Below, piece by piece: positions 6,421-11,993 of a stretch of DNA of 11,993 bases. This DNA comes from Embleya sp040605455 (GTDB taxonomy: Bacteria; Actinomycetota; Actinomycetes; Streptomycetales; Streptomycetaceae): contig NZ_JBEXCV010000212.1 of the NCBI RefSeq assembly GCF_040605455.1, positions 1 to 11,993 of the forward strand, read 5' to 3'. The notes under the pieces were generated by a model that made no database searches, had not been told where the DNA came from, and saw nothing but the letters and a program-made list of their open reading frames with translations. Positions within the stretch are counted from its first letter, which is position 1, and each line of letters starts with the position of its first letter. Position numbers and translations under genes: made by a program.

Positions 6421-7854
6421 TCAGTCGCGTTCGCGGTAGGTGACCGGGAGGGAGTCGACGCCGCGGGCGAGCACTGCGGGGATCCAGCCGATCTCCTCGA
6501 CCGGTACCGCCGGGGCCAGGTCGGGCAGGCGCGCGAGAACGGTGCCCAGCGCGACTTGGAGTTCGACCCGGGCCAGGCCGGCGGCGGGGCAGAAGTGGAT
6601 GCCGTGTCCGAACGCGAGGTGCGGGTTGGGACTGCGTTCGAAGTCGAGGGTGTCGGCGTCGGGGAAACGTTTCGGGTCGCGGTTGGCCGCGCACAGCGAG
6701 ACGATGACCGAGTCGCCGGCGGGCACGGTGGTGCCGTGCAGGTCGTCGTCCGCGTCGAGGAAGCGCCACGTGGTGAGTTCGAACGCGCTGTCGTAGCGCA
6801 GGAGTTCCTCGACCGCGGCAGGCAGCAGGGTGGGGTCCTCACGGAGCCGGGCCAGGTGCCCGGGATGGCGCAGCAGGGTCATCAGCGCCGTGCTGATCTG
6901 GTTGGTGACCGGCTCCTGTCCGGCGACCAGGAGTTGGAAGACCATCGAGTCCAGTTCCTGGTCGGTGAGGTCGCCGGCGGTGTGCGCGGCCACCAGTCGG
7001 CCGAGCAGGCCGTCGTCCGGGTGGGCGCGTCGGTCCGCGACGACGTCGGCGATGTAGCTCTGGAGCGCGCGCAACCGCCCCTCGTAGTCGGCGCGTCCAG
7101 GATCCTGGGGTCCGACCGGCTGGACGACCTTGCACCATTCGCGTTGGAATCCCGCGGCCGACTCGGCCGGGAGGCCGATGACTTCGGCAAGGACCAGGAA
7201 CGGGAAGCGGGCGGCGAAGCATGCGACGACGTCGGCGCCGCCTGTGGCGGGCATGGCGTCGATCAGGGTGTCCGCGATGTGCTGGATGCGCGGGCGCAGC
7301 GCGTCGATCCGGCGCGGCGCGAACGCGTCGGTGACCAGGCGCCGCATGGCGGTGTGCTTGGGCGGGTCCTGGTGCAACAGGTGGACCTGGAGCTGCGCGT
7401 GTTGCGGTTCGGGCATGATCGACGCGAGGGCACGCCAGCGGTCGTTGCCGAGGTCGTGATTCTTGCCCAGGCGCGGGTCGTTGAGGGTGGCGTGGGCGGC
7501 CTCGTAGCCGGTGACCAGCCAGGCTCGGACGCCGCTCGGGAAGCGCACCCGATGGATGGGGCCGGCGTCGCGGAGCTTGGCGTAGAGGGGGTAGGGGTCG
7601 CGCTTGTAGTCGCGCCCGTAGAGGTCGACGAGTTCGTGGGGGTTGCGAGCCTGCGCATCGGCGTTCGGGCCCTGCGCATCGGCGTTCGTACCCTGGGTAC
7701 GGGCGTTCGGATCCTGCGCGTGGGTATTGGGCCCCTGTACTCGGATGTTCGGGCTTCGCACGTGAGTGTTCGGGCGCTGGGCGCGGGTGTTCGTGGTCGG
7801 CATGTGGGTGTGGTCTTGTGTATCGCGATTCGGGTCTGGTTCGGGCTGGGTCAC
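6421..7854 (-). CDS. Cytochrome P450 with a repetitive N-terminal tail, partner of the isocyanide synthase
   Basis: This 477-residue soluble bacterial P450 should bind heme and activate O2 or couple radicals, fed by a ferredoxin. The catalytic domain begins near residue 75. It shows HQDPPKHTAMRR (161-172) in the C-helix, I-helix AGQEPVTN (311-318), ExxR as ELLR (350-353) and the heme loop FGHGIHFC (415-422) with ligand Cys422. Two departures stand out. The conserved I-helix Thr after the acid is Pro315, and the Gly two after the Cys is Ala424. Residues 24-72 are seven Gln/Pro/Asn heptapeptide repeats. The GTG at 7854 is chosen because AGGAAGG stands 9 nt upstream; ATG 7803 lacks a good site and would still include the repeats. 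It is first in a likely operon with the isocyanide synthase, so it probably oxidises or couples the isonitrile product. The exact reaction is unknown. Confidence 0.93.
   Translation of the reverse strand: MTQPEPDPNRDTQDHTHMPTTNTRAQRPNTHVRSPNIRVQGPNTHAQDPNARTQGTNADAQGPNADAQARNPHELVDLYGRDYKRDPYPLYAKLRDAGPIHRVRFPSGVRAWLVTGYEAAHATLNDPRLGKNHDLGNDRWRALASIMPEPQHAQLQVHLLHQDPPKHTAMRRLVTDAFAPRRIDALRPRIQHIADTLIDAMPATGGADVVACFAARFPFLVLAEVIGLPAESAAGFQREWCKVVQPVGPQDPGRADYEGRLRALQSYIADVVADRRAHPDDGLLGRLVAAHTAGDLTDQELDSMVFQLLVAGQEPVTNQISTALMTLLRHPGHLARLREDPTLLPAAVEELLRYDSAFELTTWRFLDADDDLHGTTVPAGDSVIVSLCAANRDPKRFPDADTLDFERSPNPHLAFGHGIHFCPAAGLARVELQVALGTVLARLPDLAPAVPVEEIGWIPAVLARGVDSLPVTYRERD
7639..7785 (-). 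repeat. Seven in-frame 21-bp repeats encoding heptapeptides in the P450 tail
   Basis: Seven consecutive heptads (residues 24-72 of the P450) fit the pattern x-[AVT]-[QR]-x-[PTR]-N-x, for example RVQGPNT, HAQDPNA and DAQGPNA. At the DNA level the period is exactly 21 bp. The copies nearest the catalytic domain are almost identical (GCCGATGCGCAGG occurs twice, 21 bp apart), while the outer ones have drifted. The predicted segment is polar and disordered. Confidence 0.88.
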
Positions 7855-7863
7855 GGGGGTGCG

Positions 7864-7870
7864 CCTTCCT
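7864..7870 (-). promoter_or_regulatory. Ribosome binding site deciding the P450 start
   Basis: Read on the minus strand this is AGGAAGG, 9 nt upstream of the GTG at 7854. It favours the long P450 form that includes the whole heptapeptide-repeat tail. Confidence 0.65.
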
Positions 7871-7917
7871 GGTGCGGGTTCCGGGCGGGGCGTCGCGAAG
7901 GGGTGCGGCGGGGTCGG

Positions 7918-8013
7918 TCAGAGGGATATTCGCGGGTTGTACCGGTCCAGCCACAGGGCGAGGTCGACGACACGTTCCAGGCGCAGTCGCTGGCTCCATG
8001 GATACGTGGTCAT
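7918..8013 (-). CDS. Possible 31-residue leader peptide or small protein upstream of P450
   Basis: An ATG at 8013 opens a 31-codon frame ending with TGA at 7918-7920, 63 nt before the P450 start and on the same strand. The peptide starts MTTYPWSQRLRLERVVD and ends LDRYNPRISL. It holds two Trp and two Tyr and an amphipathic helix-like centre. GAAGGA stands directly against the ATG, too close for an ideal ribosome site, and third-position G/C is about 77 percent, lower than in the real genes here. It could be a small protein, a translated leader or chance. I do not recognise it. Confidence 0.3.
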   Translation of the reverse strand: MTTYPWSQRLRLERVVDLALWLDRYNPRISL

Positions 8014-8350
8014 TCCTTCGATCGGGAGAGGGGAAGGGGCGGAGTCGCCACGCCGATTCGCGGTGCGGACACCACCGGCGCGTGCGTACGCATCCGAGTA
8101 GTCGGGCGCGAGTCGACTCCGGTTCCGGTGAAGGGGAATCGAGGGCCGCCGCGTCACCCGGTCCAGCCGGCATGGCGGAACGCCGACGCCGACCCGCCGC
8201 CCGCGCACTCCCGTCGCCCCCGAACGCACTCGACTCCGCCAAGGCCGCGCTCGATTCCCGGCACCATGCAACCCCGGCCACGGCGGTATGGTGACCCAGA
8301 TCACGGGAACCCGACCCCGCCTGCGGACAACCTGGCGTGTGAACCACTCG

Positions 8351-8968
8351 ATGCACGAGGCAATCCGCGCCGGCGACCCGGCCGCCTTCCGCGAGCTGTA
8401 CCGGGCCCACCACAGGGTCGTCTACGCACACGCCTACCGCGTCACCGGGGACTGGGCCGGGGCCGAGGACGTCGTCTCGCTGACCTTCCTGGAGGCGTGG
8501 CGGCTGCGTGAGCGGCTGCGCGACGAGAGCGAGACACCGCTGCCTTGGCTGATGGGCATCGCGATCAACGTGCTGCGCAATCGCAACCGCGCCGCGCGCC
8601 GACATCGACACGCGATGGCCCGATCCCCCGGATGCACCGTCGTGCCCGACATCGCCGACGCGGTCGTCACCCGCATCGACGACAGCGAACGCCTGGCCGC
8701 CGCCCAGGCCGCACTGGGCCGACTGCGGCGCACCGACCGCGAGATCTTCATGTTGTGCGTGTGCTCGGAGCTGTCGTACGCCGAGGCCGCACAGGCGCTG
8801 GACCTGCCCGTGGGAACCGTACGCTCGCGCCTGTCTCGGGCCCGGGCCCGCCTGCGCACGCTCGTGGAGGAGGAACTGCGCGCCATGCGCGGCCCGTTCG
8901 AATCGCGCGTCGCAACGGCCGTACGTCCCACCCCCGTTCCGACGATGCTCCTGGAGTCGACCCGATGA
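8351..8968 (+). CDS. ECF-type RNA polymerase sigma factor
   Basis: This 205-residue sigma-70 family protein has only regions 2 and 4, as in ECF sigma factors that direct RNA polymerase to specific promoters. Region 2 runs from about residue 12 to 80 and includes DWAGAEDVVSLTFLEAWR (34-51) and WLMGIAINVLRNRNR (66-80). Region 4 has LSYAEAAQALDLPVGTVRSR (141-160) as its helix-turn-helix. The start is uncertain: ATG 8351 (MHEAIRAGD) or GTG 8339 align best with relatives, while the frame is open from ATG 8288. None has a convincing ribosome site. The stop overlaps the next ATG in an ATGA junction, so the downstream membrane protein is translationally coupled and may act as its regulator. Confidence 0.92.
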   Translation: MHEAIRAGDPAAFRELYRAHHRVVYAHAYRVTGDWAGAEDVVSLTFLEAWRLRERLRDESETPLPWLMGIAINVLRNRNRAARRHRHAMARSPGCTVVPDIADAVVTRIDDSERLAAAQAALGRLRRTDREIFMLCVCSELSYAEAAQALDLPVGTVRSRLSRARARLRTLVEEELRAMRGPFESRVATAVRPTPVPTMLLESTR

Positions 8969-9975
8969 AGCCCGACACGCCCAGGCCCGCCCTGCCGGAC
9001 CACGCCCGAGCCGGGTCCGACCCGACCGAGCGTGCCCTGGCACGGGACGCCCACCCGTCGCCCACCCGGCAACGGCTGCTCGAAGAGCACCTGATGCGCG
9101 AGATCACCGGCGGCATCGCGCGCGTGGCCCCATCCCGCCGACGCGCCTTCCGACTCATGGCCCCGATCGGCGCGATGGTCGCGGCCGGTGCCGTCGTGGC
9201 GGCCGTGTCCCTGGTCGCGGGCCCGGACTCCGCCCCCCCGCGACCCGCGCAGATGGTCGCCGCGGCGCTCGACGCGTTCGGCCCACCGGCGATTCCGCGC
9301 CCCGGGCAAGTCCTCTACGTCGAGTACGAACTCTCCTCGTGGTCCGGGGTCGACGGCGTGCCGATCCAAATTCCCACGCACCCCCGCATGGCGTGGTACG
9401 CGCAGGACGGCCGCCGGTGGTTCTTCACCGAACCCGGGGCCCCCGCAACCGGATTGACGATCGCCGATCCACCGATGCGTTGGAACTACGCCGAGTTGGC
9501 CGCACTGCCCGCAACCCCGGAGGCCCTGGCGGCGGCGCTGCACCGCCAGAACATCCCGCCGCTGGGCAGCAATGTCAATCCGGATCAGGCCGTCTTCGAG
9601 GACATCGAGAACATCCTCACCCGCGGGGTGCTGCCACCGGGAGTCGCCGAGGCGCTGTACGAGGTGGCGGCCCGGACGCCTGGCGTGTCGGCCCTCGCCG
9701 ATGCCGTCGACGGACGCGGCAGGCGCGGCATCGCGCTGACCCGTACCGATCCGGTCAACGGGATGCGCATGGAACTGGTCTTCGACCGAGACAGCCGGAT
9801 CTTCCTGGGCTCCCGAGCCGTACGCACAAGGCCCGGTGAGAATCACCCGATCGGGACGGTGATGTGGCAATCGACCGTACTCAAGCGCGACATAGTCGAC
9901 ACCATGCCCGAGGACCCCGTGGCCGGGACCGACATCTCGCCCACACCTTCGACGACTTCGAACCGGCGGTCGTGA
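8965..9975 (+). CDS. CU044_5270-family membrane protein, likely partner of the ECF sigma factor
   Basis: This 336-residue protein has a cytoplasmic N-terminal segment of about 60 residues (PTRQRLLEEHL at 33-43, Arg-rich SRRRAFRL before the membrane). One transmembrane helix follows at about 64-86, then an extracytoplasmic domain. The outer domain has family-like blocks PGQVLYVEYELSS, NVNPDQAVFEDIENIL, GVLPPGVAEALYEVAARTPG and a late GIALTRTDP with FDRDSRIFLG. Proteins of this family are regularly encoded next to ECF sigma factors in actinomycetes, and an anti-sigma or signal-sensing role is the usual guess. No classic zinc-binding anti-sigma motif (HxxxCxxC) is present. ATG 8965 overlaps the sigma stop by 4 bp and has GGAG 8 nt upstream. 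The family call is fairly secure; the function is inferred. Confidence 0.85.
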   Translation: MKPDTPRPALPDHARAGSDPTERALARDAHPSPTRQRLLEEHLMREITGGIARVAPSRRRAFRLMAPIGAMVAAGAVVAAVSLVAGPDSAPPRPAQMVAAALDAFGPPAIPRPGQVLYVEYELSSWSGVDGVPIQIPTHPRMAWYAQDGRRWFFTEPGAPATGLTIADPPMRWNYAELAALPATPEALAAALHRQNIPPLGSNVNPDQAVFEDIENILTRGVLPPGVAEALYEVAARTPGVSALADAVDGRGRRGIALTRTDPVNGMRMELVFDRDSRIFLGSRAVRTRPGENHPIGTVMWQSTVLKRDIVDTMPEDPVAGTDISPTPSTTSNRRS

Positions 9976-10054
9976 CCGGCAACGCCCGCACCCCCGGCAG
10001 GCGCGACACCGATCCGCCGGCCGCCCACCGACCGCACCGGAACACAAGGACGAC

Positions 10055-11881
10055 ATGACCCGCGCCACCATGCCCACCCCCACATCCGGCCGCGCGCCGG
10101 ACCCCACCGCGACAACGGATCCCGCTCGCGAGCACACGACCCTTGTGCCCACCGACCGGACCCGGCGCATCCTGGACCATCTCGCCGTCGCCCTGCCGAT
10201 CCTGGTCCTGGCCGTCATGGGTTGGCACCGGCGGTGGATCACCGACGACGGGCTGATCTACGTACGCGCGGCCCGGGAGATCCTGGCCGGTAACGGCCCC
10301 GTGTACAGCCCCGGCGAGCGCGTGGAGACCTCGACGGGCACGCTGTGGCAGTGGCTGCTGGTGCTGCTGGACGCGCTCACCCCGGGCGACCCGGCCCGCA
10401 TCGCCGTGTACGCCGGACTCGTGCTCTCGATCACCGGTACGTGGCTGGCCCTGGCCGGCACCCGCAGGTTCCTGCGGGCCGAGACCGGCCGGCTGCTCGT
10501 GCCGGCCGGCGCCCTGGTGTTCGTCGCGCTGCCTCCGGTCTGGGACTTCGCCACGTCCGGGTTGGAAACCGGGCTGCTGGTGGGCTGGATCGGACTGTCC
10601 TGGCGGCTGCTCGTCACATGCGGGCCGGGCGATACGACCACCGCACGGCGCCTGGGCATCGCCATGGTGTTCGGGCTCGGTCCGCTGATCCGCCCGGAGT
10701 TGACCGCGACCTCGCTCGTCTTCCTGATCGCGATGGCGCTCGCGTCGCGGTTGCCGTGGCGGCCGGCGCTCGTCGCGTTCCTGTGCGCCGGAGCGCTGCC
10801 GGCGGTGTACCAGATCTTTCGGATGGGCTACTACGGGCTGCCGTATCCGATGCCTGCCGTCACCAAGAGTGCGACCCGGCAACTCTGGGGGCGGGGCATC
10901 GACTATCTCGTCGACTTCACCGATCCCTACCGGCTGTGGATGCCGGCCGTGCTGGTCCTGCTGATCGTCGCGGCGCTCCTGGTCGGCCGCGGCCCGCGCG
11001 ATCGGCGTACGTGGCTCCTGGGCGCGGCGCCGGCCGTCGCCGCGTTCGCGCAGAGCGCGTACGTGCTCCGGGTCGGCGGCGACTTCATGCACGGGCGGAT
11101 GTGGCTGCCGGTGCTGCTGCTCGCCCTGCTGCCGGTGCTGCTCGTGCCCGTCGATCGGCGGGTGGTGGCGCTGCTCGTCCTGGTGCCGGTCTGGGCGGCG
11201 TGGTGCGGCGTCTCGCTGCGGTCCGGTCTGGTGACCACGCCGGGGCCCCGGGCCGGCGTGTACCAGACCTGGAACGAGCGCATGGTGTACGTGAATTGGA
11301 CTCGAACCGCGAATCCCACCACGTCCGGTGCGCACAGCGCGACGCTGCCCGGGCTGCGCGCGGAACTGTTCCGGATGGATGCCGACGGCAGGCATGTGAT
11401 GGTGATGGACGGTAACTACCTCGCCGACGTCGCCGCTCTGCCGCCGCTTCCGCTGCGCCGCGACCTCCCGGCGAAGGAGGGGCTGGTCATGGGTCGGCTC
11501 GGGGTCGGTGGCGCGGTCACTCCGCTGCACGGGATCGTGGTCGACGTGTGGGGCCTGAGCAACACGGTGGGCGCGCACATCGAACCGACCGAGCACGTCG
11601 CCGCGGGCCACGAGAAACTCCTGCCGCTCGCCTGGAACATCGCCCTCTACGTGGACCCCGCCGCGTGGTCGTCGATCCCCGCCCGGGTGGTGTCGTTCGA
11701 GGACATCCGCGCGGCCCGCGCGGCGCTGGAGTGCGGCGACCTCAAGGAACTCCTCCACTCGACCACCGATCCGCTGACCCCCGGCCGCTTCCTGCGCAAC
11801 CTCACCGGCTCCTTCTCCCGCGCGACCCTGACCATCCCACCCGACCCGAAGGCGGCCGAACGCAAGTTCTGCGCCCGCTGA
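10055..11881 (+). CDS. GT-C membrane glycosyltransferase related to AftB/ZomB
   Basis: This is a 608-residue multi-pass membrane protein. A polar N-terminus of about 38 residues is followed by helix 1 (HLAVALPILVLAVMGW) and the first outer loop WITDDGLIYVRAA, with the Asp pair D64-D65 expected of GT-C enzymes that use lipid-phosphate sugar donors. About ten hydrophobic segments follow up to residue 390. GGDFMHGR (341-348) is a hallmark shared with mycobacterial AftB and flagellar-motor protein ZomB. The last 200 residues form a soluble, presumably extracytoplasmic domain. The likely job is transfer of a sugar, arabinofuranose in AftB, onto a cell-envelope polymer; donor and acceptor here are unknown. 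ATG 10055 has AAGGA 4 nt upstream. It starts 79 bp after the CU044_5270 gene, so it may be the third gene of the sigma operon and part of its regulon. Confidence 0.82.
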   Translation: MTRATMPTPTSGRAPDPTATTDPAREHTTLVPTDRTRRILDHLAVALPILVLAVMGWHRRWITDDGLIYVRAAREILAGNGPVYSPGERVETSTGTLWQWLLVLLDALTPGDPARIAVYAGLVLSITGTWLALAGTRRFLRAETGRLLVPAGALVFVALPPVWDFATSGLETGLLVGWIGLSWRLLVTCGPGDTTTARRLGIAMVFGLGPLIRPELTATSLVFLIAMALASRLPWRPALVAFLCAGALPAVYQIFRMGYYGLPYPMPAVTKSATRQLWGRGIDYLVDFTDPYRLWMPAVLVLLIVAALLVGRGPRDRRTWLLGAAPAVAAFAQSAYVLRVGGDFMHGRMWLPVLLLALLPVLLVPVDRRVVALLVLVPVWAAWCGVSLRSGLVTTPGPRAGVYQTWNERMVYVNWTRTANPTTSGAHSATLPGLRAELFRMDADGRHVMVMDGNYLADVAALPPLPLRRDLPAKEGLVMGRLGVGGAVTPLHGIVVDVWGLSNTVGAHIEPTEHVAAGHEKLLPLAWNIALYVDPAAWSSIPARVVSFEDIRAARAALECGDLKELLHSTTDPLTPGRFLRNLTGSFSRATLTIPPDPKAAERKFCAR

Positions 11882-11919
11882 GCACCCGGGGCGGCGTGAT
11901 CTCGCGGTACGGATTCCAG

Positions 11920-11953
11920 CCGGGCGGCGGCGGTTCGGGGCGCCGCCGCCCGG
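11920..11953. terminator. 13-bp perfect-stem terminator
   Basis: CCGGGCGGCGGCG (11920-11932) is exactly complementary to CGCCGCCGCCCGG (11941-11953), with the 8-nt loop GTTCGGGG. It starts 38 bp after the glycosyltransferase stop and ends just before a probable convergent stop codon at 11960, so it probably serves both directions. Confidence 0.75.
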
Positions 11954-11959
11954 TACGGG

Positions 11960-11993
11960 TCATGCGTCGGCGAGCAGGGCCGCCGGCGCCGTG
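11960..11993 (-). CDS. Probable C-terminal tail of a convergent gene cut by the window edge
   Basis: On the minus strand the last bases read in one frame as TAPAALLADA followed by TGA (11960-11962), with nearly all codons ending in G or C and an Ala-rich end typical of this genome. The strong hairpin directly beyond fits a convergent gene end. Only ten codons are visible, so the product cannot be named and the frame may be chance. Confidence 0.35.
   Translation of the reverse strand, partial: TAPAALLADA

Larger units (their letters stand above)
7855..8350. other. Divergent intergenic region between P450 and ECF sigma genes
   Basis: This roughly 500-bp region must hold promoters for both directions. 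I see no classic -35/-10 pair. Symmetric elements are the palindrome TGCGTACGCA (8083-8092) and the 10-mer GGGAATCGAG, present on the plus strand at 8134-8143 and on the minus strand at 8250-8259, 106 nt apart. A 31-codon minus-strand ORF (7918-8013) is listed separately. Nothing else gene-like is seen. Confidence 0.5.

Noticed and set aside
6421..8013. RiPP-type P450 system with the 31-residue peptide as precursor
   Set aside because: The adjacent isocyanide synthase gives a better explanation for the P450, and the peptide's start is poorly supported; kept only as a low-confidence small ORF.
8306..8310. GGAAC as an ECF-type -35 element for autoregulation of the sigma gene
   Set aside because: No matching -10 element at the normal 16-17 bp spacing, and it lies too close to, or inside, the possible coding start.
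6199..8511. 770-codon plus-strand open frame opposite the P450 and synthase
   Set aside because: It mirrors the real P450 codons and runs through intergenic repeats; no domain is present.
9881..11758. 625-codon minus-strand open frame opposite the GT-C gene
   Set aside because: His/Gln/Arg/Gly-rich antisense translation of a membrane-protein gene; no recognisable motif.

Overview
The window is about 12 kb of very GC-rich DNA with strong G/C preference at third codon positions. It carries GTG as well as ATG starts, purine-rich ribosome binding sites, and families typical of filamentous actinomycetes (ECF sigma factor with a CU044_5270-type partner, DHA2 exporter, TetR, P450, GT-C glycosyltransferase). 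It looks like chromosomal DNA of a Streptomyces-like actinomycete. The genus cannot be fixed from the sequence alone.

Layout from left to right. (1) A cyclophilin-type peptidyl-prolyl isomerase on the minus strand (177-671), with a strong hairpin at the extreme left edge. (2) A 627-bp stretch with no convincing gene, holding a G-rich tandem repeat. (3) A divergent pair: an unusual short-chain-dehydrogenase-like protein (minus, 1299-1991) and a TetR regulator (plus, 2022-2564). (4) A convergent intergenic region with a 16-bp perfect-stem terminator. (5) A 14-helix DHA2-type drug exporter (minus, 3042-4511), preceded by two matching operator-like dyads 33 bp apart. (6) The decayed remains of an iron-siderophore ABC permease (FecCD type, minus, about 4720-5085). 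(7) The most interesting part: an isocyanide (isonitrile) synthase of the PvcA/IsnA/DIT1 family (minus, 5234-6238) directly downstream of a cytochrome P450 (minus, 6421-7854). The P450 has a long N-terminal tail built of seven heptapeptide repeats and departs from consensus at the I-helix and heme motifs. (8) A divergent regulatory region with a possible 31-codon leader ORF. (9) A plus-strand run of ECF sigma factor, CU044_5270-family membrane protein (ATGA overlap) and a large GT-C membrane glycosyltransferase related to AftB/ZomB, followed by a 13-bp-stem terminator and probably the tail of a convergent gene at the right edge.

How the genes may work together. The synthase should convert an aromatic amino acid (Tyr or Trp in characterised relatives) and ribulose 5-phosphate to an amino-acid isonitrile, and the P450 would then oxidise or couple that product. 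No PvcB/IsnB-type Fe(II)/2-oxoglutarate oxygenase is visible, so the P450 appears to be the dedicated tailoring partner in a minimal two-gene pathway. The exporter and the TetR/SDR pair could serve the same product, but this rests on proximity only. The sigma factor and its membrane partner form a separate transcriptional unit facing away.
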